Source: Myxococcales bacterium
GTDB lineage: Bacteria; Myxococcota; Bradymonadia; UBA7976; UBA1532
NCBI GenBank assembly: GCA_020633515.1
Contig: JACKDM010000022.1
Coordinates: 10,345 to 74,344 of the forward strand
DNA length: 64,000 nucleotides
Direction: 5' to 3'
Shown in pieces: positions 33,726 through 42,347 of the stretch. Position 1 is the stretch's first letter; each line of letters starts with the position of its first letter. The position numbers and the translations under genes are program-made. The notes beneath the pieces are model-generated. The model was given only the letters and a program-made list of their open reading frames with translations. It searched no databases and had not been told where the DNA came from.

Positions 33726-34760
33726 GTGGCCGACGACGGCATCAAGATCAAGGTCGGCGCCCTCGTGCTCGTCGCCATCGCGCTCCTCATCGGCTTCGTC
33801 GCCCTCCTCGGCACCTTCTCCGTCGGCGACCGGATCACCCTCTACGTCGAGCTCTCCGACTCCGGCGGCCTGCTCGCCGGCGCGCCCGTCCGCATCGCCG
33901 GCGTCCGCGCCGGCCGCGTCGACGCCGTCGAGTTCTTCCCCGACGCCACCACCGCCCGCACCGACGGCCCCCGCCCGGTGCACGTCCGCCTCACCGCCGA
34001 GGTCGACGCCGAGATGTTCCCCGCCGTGCGCCAGGACTCCGAGTTCTACGTCACCAGCCAAGGCGTGCTCGGCGAGAAGTACCTCGAGATCCGCCCCGGC
34101 TCCCCCGCCGCCGCCCCGCTGCAAGCCGCCGCCGCCGTCCGCGGCCGCGACCCCGCCCGCATCGACCTCATCTTCGCCCGCGCCGAGAGCATCCTCGCCC
34201 AGATCGAGCTCGCGCTCTCCGGCGGCGGCCAGCTCGGCGTCGGCGCGCTCGTCGACAACATCACCCGCCTCTCCGGCCGCGCCAACGCCTACCTCGACCG
34301 CCACGACGAGGCGCTCGAACAGGCCACCCGCGACCTCGTCGCCACCGGCGCCGACCTCCGCGCCATCACCGCCGCGCTCCGCGCCGGCATCGGCAGCGGC
34401 GAAGAGGTCGCCGCGACCATGCGCGACCTCACCGCCATCGCCCGGATCCTCGCCCGCGAGGCCGGCCCCCTCGCCCGCGTCGGCCGCGACGCGCTCCAAA
34501 ACCTCCAGACCGCCTCGGCCGAGGTCAACCGCCTCATCGAGATCGTGCGCCCCCCCCTCGAGGCCGTGCTCGCCGATCTGCCCGCCATCACCCGGAGCGG
34601 CCGCGAAGCCCTCCGCGACACCGCCGCGATCACCGCCGCGATCACCGCCGGGCAGGGTGTCATCGGGCAGGTCATCGTCGACGACGAGATCTACGCCGAC
34701 CTCAAGGAGCTCCTGCGCGACATCAAGCGCAACCCGTGGAAGCTCGTCTGGCGCGAGTAG
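33726..34760 (+). CDS. MCE-domain (MlaD-like) substrate-binding protein
   Basis: 344 residues from GTG 33726, with AGGAG about 10 nt upstream. One N-terminal membrane helix (VGALVLVAIALLIGFVALLG) is followed by the MCE domain (about 38-130: ITLYVELSDSGGLLAGAPVRIAG, then VTSQGVLGEKYLEIRPG). A long helical region follows and the protein ends in IKRNPWKLVWRE, the usual C-terminus of single-MCE proteins. It should form the periplasmic ring/tunnel of the transporter. Only one MCE gene is present, with no MlaB or MlaC gene in the window. Confidence 0.93.
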   Translation: MADDGIKIKVGALVLVAIALLIGFVALLGTFSVGDRITLYVELSDSGGLLAGAPVRIAGVRAGRVDAVEFFPDATTARTDGPRPVHVRLTAEVDAEMFPAVRQDSEFYVTSQGVLGEKYLEIRPGSPAAAPLQAAAAVRGRDPARIDLIFARAESILAQIELALSGGGQLGVGALVDNITRLSGRANAYLDRHDEALEQATRDLVATGADLRAITAALRAGIGSGEEVAATMRDLTAIARILAREAGPLARVGRDALQNLQTASAEVNRLIEIVRPPLEAVLADLPAITRSGREALRDTAAITAAITAGQGVIGQVIVDDEIYADLKELLRDIKRNPWKLVWRE

Positions 34761-34778
34761 CCGCCCCGCGCTCGGTCC

Positions 34779-35672
34779 TCAGCGCCCGATCCACCCGTCG
34801 GAGAAGGCCCCGTCGGCGCCGATGTCCTCCGGTGCCATCCGGTAGAAGCGATCGATGAAGCCGCCGATCGCGTCGGGCTGCACGCAGGGCGCCTCGTAGA
34901 GCCAGCCCCAGGCGCCGACCGCGATCGGGGTCGGCAGGTCGGGGTAGGGGGTCAGCACCCAGCGGAAGGGCCCGGTCTCGTCGTCGGGGCGGGCGCGGGC
35001 GAGGTTGCGCAGCGCGTCGACCATGCCGACCGGCGCGCAGGGGTGGTAGAGCAGCGCGATCCCGCCGTGCTCGAGGTTGTGCAGCCAGCGCTGCGGCGGC
35101 AGGAAGTCATACTCGCCCCACCGCGCCCACTGCGGGCGGTGCGGGCCGGTCACCGGCGGGGAGAAGGCATAGTCGATCGGGGTCCCGACGGCGACGTGCG
35201 CGCCGCCCGCGTCCTCTTGCGGCCGCCCCTCGCCGGCGACGCAGGGGCCGGGCATCCACATCGGGTCGGCGCAGCTCACGTCGCGGAGGTCGGGATCGGC
35301 CGGCCCGGCGTCGGGGCCGAGGTCGGCTTCGACGGCGAGGTCGGCTTCGACGGCGAGGTCGGCCTCGACGGCGAGGTCGGCCTCGACGGCGAGATCGGCT
35401 TCGACGGCGAGATCGGCTTCGACCGCGAGGTCCGACGCCGTGATCGCGTCGGCCGCCCCGTCGGGATCCGCCGCGTCGGCGGCGGCTGCGTCGTCCACGC
35501 CGTCGTCGAGCCGCCCGGCGTCGGGCGCGCCTCGATCGGCGGCGGCGTCGAGCGTCGCGCCATCGGGCGCGCCGCGATCGAGCGGCGTCACGAAGTGGAG
35601 ATCGGTCCCGGCCACCGGCTCAGCCTCACAGCCGAGTCCCCCCACCATCAGCAAGGCGATCCAGGTTCTCAT
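34779..35672 (-). CDS. Lipoprotein with DUF3105 domain and hexapeptide repeats
   Basis: 297 residues. MRTWIALLMVGGLGC is a lipoprotein signal (lipobox GLGC). An Asp/Ala-rich linker contains six identical DLAVEA units. The C-terminal domain contains RWLHNLEHGGIALLYHPCAP, the His/Glu core of DUF3105 (PF11303), a small extracytoplasmic domain of unknown function with possible metal ligands. In-frame ATGs at 35684 and 35690 are alternatives. It is convergent with the MCE operon, ending 18 nt from the MCE stop. Confidence 0.8.
   Translation of the reverse strand: MRTWIALLMVGGLGCEAEPVAGTDLHFVTPLDRGAPDGATLDAAADRGAPDAGRLDDGVDDAAAADAADPDGAADAITASDLAVEADLAVEADLAVEADLAVEADLAVEADLAVEADLGPDAGPADPDLRDVSCADPMWMPGPCVAGEGRPQEDAGGAHVAVGTPIDYAFSPPVTGPHRPQWARWGEYDFLPPQRWLHNLEHGGIALLYHPCAPVGMVDALRNLARARPDDETGPFRWVLTPYPDLPTPIAVGAWGWLYEAPCVQPDAIGGFIDRFYRMAPEDIGADGAFSDGWIGR
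35325..35432 (-). repeat. Six 18-bp tandem repeats encoding DLAVEA
   Basis: Six in-frame 18-bp units run without interruption in the linker of the DUF3105 lipoprotein. They differ only at third-codon or single positions. The protein repeat is therefore identical while the DNA has drifted slightly, consistent with recent slippage expansion under coding constraint. Confidence 0.85.
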
Positions 35673-35705
35673 GCCCGCGACCATGCCCAATGCCCGCCGG
35701 CGAGG

Positions 35706-36353
35706 TCAACGCTGCGGGTCGTAGACCGCCCACGCCCGCAGCACCTGCACCAGCGACTCGGTCTCCTCGGCCCGCTGCGGCGGCATCTCCTCGTCGCCGA
35801 GCACCAGCATCAGCCGGAACCGCCCCGCCGCGTCGAACGCCTCTCGCGCCGGGATCAACACCCGGAAGACGCCGCTGTCGTCGCGCTGCACCCGCTGCCG
35901 CGCCACCGGCCGCAGCGGCCCCTCGCGGCGCCCGACCCACACCGTCAACGTCGGCGGCATCGCCACCGGCGCCGCCGGCCGCGCGATCAGCTCGACGCGG
36001 TCGTCGGGGCCGAAGACCGGCTCCCCGCCGCCCTCGCGTCCCCCGTGCGGGCCGTCGAGGTGGTAGACCGGCGGGGCGGTCGAGCCGAGCGGGTCGATCG
36101 CGCCCATCGCCTGCCGCGCGAGCACCCGATCGGTCTTGGAGCGCCGCAGCGACTCGATCCGCGCCCTGACCTCGGGGGCGAGCGCCAGCCGGTCGAGCAG
36201 CTCGGCCTCTTCGTCCTCGTCGAGTCGGCCCGCGACCAGATCGCGGAGCGCGTCGGCGTCGATCGTCTCGTCGGGGCCCGTCGCCGACACCAGCGCGTGC
36301 CGCAGCGCGTTCAGCGCCGCCGCGATCTCTGCATCTCGCCGTCCGTCGCTCAT
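35706..36353 (-). CDS. Cytosolic protein of unknown function
   Basis: 215 residues from an ATG with GGAGG 5 nt upstream. The N-terminal 70 residues are helical (ALRDLVAGRLDEDEEAELLDRLA), a pattern reminiscent of the anti-sigma-factor zinc-finger region but without its HxxxCxxC ligands. The C-terminal half is beta-rich (TLTVWVGRREG, VFRVLIPAREAFD, FRLMLVLGDEE). There is no signal peptide or membrane helix. It lies upstream of the DUF3105 lipoprotein on the same strand with a 33-nt gap, so the two are probably co-transcribed. Family not recognised. Confidence 0.65.
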   Translation of the reverse strand: MSDGRRDAEIAAALNALRHALVSATGPDETIDADALRDLVAGRLDEDEEAELLDRLALAPEVRARIESLRRSKTDRVLARQAMGAIDPLGSTAPPVYHLDGPHGGREGGGEPVFGPDDRVELIARPAAPVAMPPTLTVWVGRREGPLRPVARQRVQRDDSGVFRVLIPAREAFDAAGRFRLMLVLGDEEMPPQRAEETESLVQVLRAWAVYDPQR

Positions 36354-36427
36354 GGATCCTCCTCACCGAGCAGCGACTCTTGTTCTACCGCGCCCGCCCC
36401 CCGCGGGAAAGGCCACGGGCGTGGGCG

Positions 36428-37039
36428 CTATTCGGGGAAGCACCACTCGAAGGCCGTGCCGCCGAACGGGAACGCGACGCAGCGGGGGAGCGACGGGGGG
36501 CAGTCGGCGGCGTCGTCGCAGGGCGTCGAGCAGGTCGCGGTGGCGCCGTCTTCGATGCAGACGCCGCTCGCGCAGGCGATCTGGCCGTCGACCATGCTGC
36601 AATCGGCGCCGGCAGGCAGCTCGCCGCGGGGGCCGGGGACGCAGCACGGGACGGGGAGCTCGGGGGTCGCGATGTTCTCGCAGCGCTCGGCGGCGGGGCA
36701 GTCGGGGTGGCCGAAGCACTCGGCGAGCGCGCGGTCGGCGCAGCGGGTGGGGATGCCGAGGTCGACGGCGGCGTCGGCGGCGGCGTCGGGCATGGCATCG
36801 ACGGTGCCATCGGTCATGCCATCGGTCGTGCCATCGGGCATGGCATCGGCGATGGCATCGATCCCCAGGTCGCGCGGGGGGCGCGGGCGGAAGAGGTCGA
36901 AGGGGGCGAAGTCGGGGGTCGCCGATCCATCGAGGCCGTCGAAGCAGCTCCCGTCGTCGGGGCACATCGCGAGCGGGATCTCGCCGGTCGGTTGGCAGGC
37001 GAGCAGGAGCGCCGCCGCGGCGAAGGGCAGCGCCCTCAT
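36428..37039 (-). CDS. Cys-rich lipoprotein
   Basis: 203 residues; the ATG overlaps the stop of the preceding gene (ATGA). The signal MRALPFAAAALLLAC gives a lipobox LLAC. An Asp/Met/Thr/Ala linker (MPDGTTDGMTDGT) made of degenerate ATGCCATC-type repeats follows. The C-terminal domain has about 16 cysteines with spacing such as CIEDGATATCSTPCDDAADC, a small disulfide-rich module seen in several secreted proteins of the window. Last gene of the porin/CehA operon; function unknown. Confidence 0.75.
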   Translation of the reverse strand: MRALPFAAAALLLACQPTGEIPLAMCPDDGSCFDGLDGSATPDFAPFDLFRPRPPRDLGIDAIADAMPDGTTDGMTDGTVDAMPDAAADAAVDLGIPTRCADRALAECFGHPDCPAAERCENIATPELPVPCCVPGPRGELPAGADCSMVDGQIACASGVCIEDGATATCSTPCDDAADCPPSLPRCVAFPFGGTAFEWCFPE

Positions 37040-37635
37040 GGCGCCTCCGCGCGCACGATCCGCGCGGTGAGGCCGGCGGCGCCCGGTACGAGCGGCGCGG
37101 GGCCGAGCACGGCGGCGGCGGGCGTCGGGTCGAGGCGCAGCGGCGGCAGCGCGGCGAGCTCGGCGAGGATCACCGGCGCGCCGCGGCGGTCGCGGCCGGC
37201 GCGCGTCGCGAGCTCGACGGTGAAGACGCCGTCGACGGCGGCCTCGAGCGGCCACGAGATCAGCACCGCGACCTCGATCGCGCCGTCGGGCACGAGCCGC
37301 GCCTTGGCCTCGGCGCTCGTTGGCGTGCGCGCCACGCCGGCCTGCCGCACGACGAGGCCGCCGATCGCCTCGGGCGCGAGCGCGTCGCCGAGCAGCGCCG
37401 ACTCGGCGGCGTCGAGCGCGCCCGAGCGGTCGAGGTCGTAGCGCGCGCGGAAGACGGTCGCGCGCTCGCCGGCGAGGCGGAGCCAGACCATCACGTCGAG
37501 CCGCGCGGCCTCGCCGTCGAGGCGCGCGGTCGCGACGGCCTTGCGGGCCGAGAGGTCGCGGTGGGCGGCGGCGGGGGCGGGGAGCGCGCAGAGCGCGCAG
37601 AGCGCGAGGATCAGCGGCAGGAGCAGGCGTCGCAT
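37036..37635 (-). CDS. Secreted EF-hand-like protein in the porin/CehA operon
   Basis: 199 residues. The signal peptide ends PAPAAAH around residue 25, leaving an N-terminal His-Arg. A single EF-hand-like loop, DLDRSGALDAAE (about residues 67-78), could bind Ca2+. The rest is beta-rich (DVMVWLRLAGERATVFRARY, VDGVFTVELATRAG). It starts 4 nt after the CehA-type gene's stop and overlaps the lipoprotein gene. Not assignable to a named family; a periplasmic accessory role is inferred. Confidence 0.7.
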   Translation of the reverse strand: MRRLLLPLILALCALCALPAPAAAHRDLSARKAVATARLDGEAARLDVMVWLRLAGERATVFRARYDLDRSGALDAAESALLGDALAPEAIGGLVVRQAGVARTPTSAEAKARLVPDGAIEVAVLISWPLEAAVDGVFTVELATRAGRDRRGAPVILAELAALPPLRLDPTPAAAVLGPAPLVPGAAGLTARIVRAEAP

Positions 37636-37638
37636 CCG

Positions 37639-40600
37639 TCAGTGCGCGTGGCGGCCGAACTGCTCGAAGAGGGTGCGCACGTCTTCGATGTCGCCGTAGA
37701 GCCGGGGGAAGCCGAACGAGTCGACGATCGCGGGGCGGCGGGGCGCGCCGACGACCTCGTCGGGGTGGGTGCGGCGCTTCTCGACGCCGTCGCCGCCGTC
37801 GACGACGCCGAAGCCCTCGCAGCGGCGGTCGAGCGGGCCGGGCGCCTCCCACGCGGCGCCGTCGCCGTCGGCGTCGCCGTCGGTGTCGATCCAGACCGGG
37901 TTGGTGAGCGCGATCGGGGTGAAGACCCCGACCCGGCTCGGCTCGATCTCGCCGAACGCGCTCTCGCCGAAGCCGAGCGGGCCGGCGAGGGTGCTGAACG
38001 CGTCGCCGAGCAGCACCGGCGGGATGTCGACGGGGCGCACGACGGGGAACATCGATCCGTCGCCGACGACCTCGACGACGACCCAGGCGTCGCGGTCGAG
38101 GACGAGCTCGGTCTCGTGGGACGCGCGGCGGTCGACGAGCGCGATCGGGAAGCGCTCCACCTCGACGCCGTTGACCCAGATGATGCCTTCGTCGACGTCG
38201 ATCCACGGCGCGGCCTGGATCTCGACCCGCAGCGGGACCTTGCCGTCGACCGCGGCGACGTCGCTGCCGGGCGGCGCGCCGGCGACGCTGAGCTGCACGA
38301 ACGGGCCGTTGCTCATCAGCACGTCGCGCGCGCGGAGGCTGTCGACGACGATCCGGGGGGTGATGAGCCGGGGGCGGTCGTCGGCGACCTTGAGCCAGGT
38401 GCGCGCATAGCCGGTCGAGTCGGTCGCCGAGTGGCTGTCGCTCGTGCCGGTGCCGATGTAGCGATGCCCGAGGTTGAGCAGGTTGAACCAGTCGTCGATG
38501 ACGCCGGGGAAGGCGACGTCGCCGTCGTCGCAGAGGATCGCGCCCGGCTCGGGGAGCGCGTCGCGGGTCTCCTCGGGGATGACGAGCCCGCGGATGTCGG
38601 CGGGCATGCGCGCGTGGTGGAGCTGGCCGACGATGCTGCCGTTGAGGATCTCGATCGCGTCGAAGCCATAGCTGAACGTGCTCATGCCCTCGGCGTCGCG
38701 GAACGCCGGGCCGTTGGGCTGCAAGGCACACGAGAAGTCGAAGCCGGCGCCGCAGGTGTCCTCGGGGATGCCGCCGTTGAGCGGGTCGAGGCCGTACTGC
38801 GCGAAGTAGCCGAGGATGGTGTCGCGGGCGTGGTTGACCTGCACGATGGTCTCTTCGGGCGAGAAGAGGCCGCGGGCGCGGAGCGCGGTGAAGAGGTCGT
38901 CGGGCGGCATCAGCGACCATTCGAAGGCGCCGCGGGTGATCTGGCCGGCGTCGCGCTCGAGCGGGAAGCCGTTGAAGTGGCCCGATTCGAGCGTGGTCAG
39001 CTCGAGGCCGACGATCGAGGTCGCCCAGTCGTCGAAGCCGAGCTCGGCGATCGTCGAGGCGTAGTCGGTGATGAAGTTGTGGTCGGTCGCGGTGAGGATC
39101 TCGACGCCTTCGCCGATCATGCTCGTGACGCGGTCGACGAGCGAGACGGAGCTGTCGAGCGAGGGCGCGGCGTGCATGTGGAAGTCGGCGGAGACATAAC
39201 CGCGGGTGTCGACGACGCGGTCGAGGCGGGCGACGACGTGCTCGATCCGGCCGGCGCCGACGCGGATGGGGACGCGGGCGAGCGAGTACTCGGGGCCGCG
39301 CGAGATGTAGACGAGCCAGTCGGCGTCGGGCGGCACGTCGAGGCGGACCTTGCCGTCGACGCCGGTGTAGCCGACGGTCTCGATGTAGCGGCGGGTGTCG
39401 GGGTCGTCGGGGTCGTCGGGGATGACGTCGCCGGTGCGCCACTCCTGGCCGGCGCCGAGGTCGAAGAGGTAGCGGCGCGGGGGCACGCCGGAGCGGGCGG
39501 GCGCGATGGTGCCGACGACGGTGACCTTGGCCGGCAACGGCTGCCCGGCCTCGTCGCGCACCCGCACCGCGATCTGGCCGGGCGTGGGCGAGACGAGCTG
39601 CACGAAGCGCCCGCCAGCGCCGAGCGCGAACGGCTGGTGCGCCGAGAGCATGGGCGCGCGCTCGACGCGGGCGGTGTAGTCGCCGGTCGGGAGCGTGCCG
39701 CGGAAGCGGCCGAAACGGTCGGTGTAGAACTGGTTCACCGGCTTCTCGGCGGCGTCGTAGACGATCACCGAGGCGTCGTCGACCGGCTCGCCGGTGACCT
39801 CGTCGATGACCTGCCCGAAGAGCTCGGCGAGCGTCGCCGCGTCACCGCGCTCGCGGCGCAGCGCGTAGATCACGTCCATCACGCTCGCCGCGTCGCCGGT
39901 CCCCACCGCCATGTAGGCCGAGTACTCGACGCTCGCGCCGGCTTCGAGCGACTTCGGCGTCTGCGCATAGAAGGCGCCGGTGAACGACGAGGCGACGAAG
40001 GGCACGACCATCGTGTCGCTGCCGACCTCGACCCCATAGGCGCCCTCGTAGAGCTTGTCACCCTCGGCGTCGACCCGGTTCTCGGCGAAGTTCATCACCT
40101 CGTCGTCGGGCAGGGTGAAGAAGCCGTAGCTGATGCCCTTGCGGCTGGTGCTGATCAGGCCGTTGGTGAGCAGGCCGGGCAGCGCGGGGAAGGGGAGGCC
40201 CGCGCCCTGCACGTAGGCGTCTTCGAGCGAGAAGCGGATGTCGTAGCCGAAGCCGGGGCTGAAGACGTGGTTGCCGGCGCCGAAGAGCAGCACGAAGCCG
40301 AGCGGGGCGTCGAAGGTCGCGGCGTTGATGCCGAGCACCTGGAGCGCGAGGCGGCCGTTCTGCGAGGGGATCGAGAGCGCCTCGTCGGTGAGGTTGGTCA
40401 GCCGGACCCGGATGCGGACGTGGCGGGCGCCGGGCGCGAGCTCGTAGAAGACCTCGTAGCCGATCTGCGGCGCGCCGTCGAGGCCCTCGGGGTCGAGGAT
40501 GTCGAGCAGGCCGGGCGGGAGCTCGTGGCTGTTGAGCACCGCCTGGTTGAGCGACTTGGTCAGCGAGAGGAAGTCGCCGCCGGTGCCCGAGACGCGCACC

Positions 40601-41010
40601 ACCGCCGGGCCGCCGTCGCGGCCGTCGGCGACGACCTCGACCGCGTCGGGCACGAGCGCTTGCAGGAACGCCACCGGGAAGAGCTCGCCGAACTGGTCGC
40701 GGCCGAAGCCGCCGGTCGAGGTGCCCGTCGCCGACTGCCGCCGGCGGTCGATGTCGATGAGGCTGCCGCCGTAGACCCCGAAGCCGCGCGAGAAGCCCTT
40801 GTCCTGCACGATCACCCGCAGGTGGTCGTTCTCGAGCAGGTAGTCGCCGACCTCGCCGAGCGCCGAGGGACCGCCGATCAGCTCGGTGCGGGTCGCGACC
40901 CGGCGCGCGGTGGCGGCGGGCGTGACCTCCTGACAGCCGAACGCGGCGAGCGCGAGGGCGAGCGGAGCGATCGGGCGCCACGAGGCGCGCGGCGAGGCGG
41001 GCCGGTTCAT
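37639..41010 (-). CDS. CehA/McbA-type PHP metallohydrolase lipoprotein
   Basis: 1123 residues. The start is linked to the porin stop as TGATG. The signal has a lipobox-like AFGC. Residues about 35-350 are a beta-rich N-terminal domain, about 400-600 carboxypeptidase-regulatory-like beta sandwiches. From about residue 620 comes the PHP phosphoesterase core: SADFHMHA, LTATDHN, VGLELT, VQVNHARD and GTGTSDSHS, all metal-ligand motifs in order. A C-terminal Asp-rich Ca-loop-like stretch (DTDGDADGDG) follows. Known family members hydrolyse phosphoesters or carbamates. Lipidation and the neighbouring porin suggest a surface or periplasmic nutrient-acquisition role. Confidence 0.85.
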   Translation of the reverse strand: MNRPASPRASWRPIAPLALALAAFGCQEVTPAATARRVATRTELIGGPSALGEVGDYLLENDHLRVIVQDKGFSRGFGVYGGSLIDIDRRRQSATGTSTGGFGRDQFGELFPVAFLQALVPDAVEVVADGRDGGPAVVRVSGTGGDFLSLTKSLNQAVLNSHELPPGLLDILDPEGLDGAPQIGYEVFYELAPGARHVRIRVRLTNLTDEALSIPSQNGRLALQVLGINAATFDAPLGFVLLFGAGNHVFSPGFGYDIRFSLEDAYVQGAGLPFPALPGLLTNGLISTSRKGISYGFFTLPDDEVMNFAENRVDAEGDKLYEGAYGVEVGSDTMVVPFVASSFTGAFYAQTPKSLEAGASVEYSAYMAVGTGDAASVMDVIYALRRERGDAATLAELFGQVIDEVTGEPVDDASVIVYDAAEKPVNQFYTDRFGRFRGTLPTGDYTARVERAPMLSAHQPFALGAGGRFVQLVSPTPGQIAVRVRDEAGQPLPAKVTVVGTIAPARSGVPPRRYLFDLGAGQEWRTGDVIPDDPDDPDTRRYIETVGYTGVDGKVRLDVPPDADWLVYISRGPEYSLARVPIRVGAGRIEHVVARLDRVVDTRGYVSADFHMHAAPSLDSSVSLVDRVTSMIGEGVEILTATDHNFITDYASTIAELGFDDWATSIVGLELTTLESGHFNGFPLERDAGQITRGAFEWSLMPPDDLFTALRARGLFSPEETIVQVNHARDTILGYFAQYGLDPLNGGIPEDTCGAGFDFSCALQPNGPAFRDAEGMSTFSYGFDAIEILNGSIVGQLHHARMPADIRGLVIPEETRDALPEPGAILCDDGDVAFPGVIDDWFNLLNLGHRYIGTGTSDSHSATDSTGYARTWLKVADDRPRLITPRIVVDSLRARDVLMSNGPFVQLSVAGAPPGSDVAAVDGKVPLRVEIQAAPWIDVDEGIIWVNGVEVERFPIALVDRRASHETELVLDRDAWVVVEVVGDGSMFPVVRPVDIPPVLLGDAFSTLAGPLGFGESAFGEIEPSRVGVFTPIALTNPVWIDTDGDADGDGAAWEAPGPLDRRCEGFGVVDGGDGVEKRRTHPDEVVGAPRRPAIVDSFGFPRLYGDIEDVRTLFEQFGRHAH

Positions 41011-42239
41011 CAGAAACTCACCTGCACGAGCGCGTCGACCCGGTCGTTGTCGAGCGGGCGCGCCTCGTCTTCTTCGGTGGCGACCGTGTAGTTGAGCTGG
41101 GCCTTGAGCGGCATCGCGTCGCCGCCGCTCCAGTTGAGGCCGATCGTGTGGTGGGTGACCGCGCGGTTGTCGAGGTCTTCGCCCACGGTGCCGTCGTCGA
41201 TGTCGTAGTCGGCCCACGGGTCGAGGGTCGCGTAGCGGTAGGCGATCACGAAGCCGTAGGGCACCTCGACGCCGAGCGCGGCGTGCCAGCCCTGCTCGAC
41301 GCGGTCGGGCTGCACGTCGACGTCGGGGAAGCTCGACGTGCGCTGCATGAACTGCGCTTGCACGATGAGCCCGACGACCTGGAGGTCGACGTGGGCGCGC
41401 AGGTCGGCGGCGATGGTCATCCGCTCCTCGTCGACCTGGTCCTCGATGAGATCGCCGGTCGTGCGGCGGTTGAAGTTCACCGCGCCGCCGAGCGCGGCGA
41501 TGTCTTCGAAGCGCAGCTCGAGGCGGCCGGTGTAGGCGAGCGCGTCGTTGTCGTTGAGCGGGCGGTTGGCGCCGCTGCCGTTGCTCACCGCGACGTAGTA
41601 GCCGAGCCCGAACGCGCCGAAGGTGGGGTCGCCGTAGACCATCGCGCCGACCTCGCGGTCGAGGCTGAGCCCGTCGAGCGCGTCGCCCTCGGTGCTGCGC
41701 AGCCCGCGGCTCTCGACCGCCCGATCGGTGAAGAGGATCTCGCGGGTCGACTGCAATTCTTCGGCGTCGAACGGCGGCTTGAACTGCCCGAGCCGCAGCT
41801 TGAGCCAGGGGAAGTCCTCTCGCGCGTAGCCGACATAGGCGTCTTTGAGCCCGACCTCGACCCGGCCGCGGGTGCTGTCGACCGACTCGAAGCGATCGAC
41901 CGCGCCGTCGATCGAGACATACCCCTCGAGCGGCCCCTTCATCGCCCGCACGATCAGGCGGGCGGCGTCCATCGCGAAGCCGTCGTTGCGGCCGACGTCG
42001 GGGGTCTGGTCGCTGTCTTCGAAGATCGACTGGTAGTGGACCCGCACGTAGCCCGAGACCTCGATGTCGAAACCGCCGACCTCGGCGACCGACTCCTCGA
42101 CCCCGGCCGGCTGCGCGGGCGAGGCCGAGACGTTGGCGTCACGCGGGAACCGCGGGATCTCGGTCTCGCCGCCCTCCTGGGCGAAGGCCGGGCCGGCGAG
42201 CGCGAGCGCGAAGACGGCGGGGGTCAACGATCGGGGCAT
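41010..42239 (-). CDS. OprO/OprP-type outer-membrane porin
   Basis: 409 residues. The signal peptide ends GPAFAQ. The mature protein has the repeated amphipathic strands and RLGQFKPPFDAEELQSTREI segment typical of the phosphate-selective porin O/P family (PF07396), and ends in VDALVQVSF with a C-terminal Phe. GGAGGA lies 7 nt before the ATG. First gene of a four-gene operon with the CehA-type hydrolase, EF-hand-like protein and Cys-rich lipoprotein, consistent with uptake of an anionic (perhaps phosphorylated) substrate. Confidence 0.87.
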   Translation of the reverse strand: MPRSLTPAVFALALAGPAFAQEGGETEIPRFPRDANVSASPAQPAGVEESVAEVGGFDIEVSGYVRVHYQSIFEDSDQTPDVGRNDGFAMDAARLIVRAMKGPLEGYVSIDGAVDRFESVDSTRGRVEVGLKDAYVGYAREDFPWLKLRLGQFKPPFDAEELQSTREILFTDRAVESRGLRSTEGDALDGLSLDREVGAMVYGDPTFGAFGLGYYVAVSNGSGANRPLNDNDALAYTGRLELRFEDIAALGGAVNFNRRTTGDLIEDQVDEERMTIAADLRAHVDLQVVGLIVQAQFMQRTSSFPDVDVQPDRVEQGWHAALGVEVPYGFVIAYRYATLDPWADYDIDDGTVGEDLDNRAVTHHTIGLNWSGGDAMPLKAQLNYTVATEEDEARPLDNDRVDALVQVSF

Positions 42240-42347
42240 CGGGTCTTCCTCCAGGCGGGCGGCGTCCGGCCGGAAGGGTTACGCGGCGACCGAGGTGATG
42301 TCCAGCATCTTGGCCCCCGGCGGTGTCGGGCGTGTGTCAGGGGCGGC

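Noticed and set aside
35706..36353. Anti-sigma factor call for the small protein at 35706.
   Set aside because: The helical lead-in is similar, but the zinc ligands and the membrane helix are missing and no sigma-factor gene is adjacent.
36136..41091. A 1651-codon open frame on the plus strand antisense to the CehA-type gene and its neighbours.
   Set aside because: Composition is a repetitive Arg/Ala/Gly/Val/Glu mirror of the real minus-strand genes, with no domains; at 73 % GC such antisense frames are expected.
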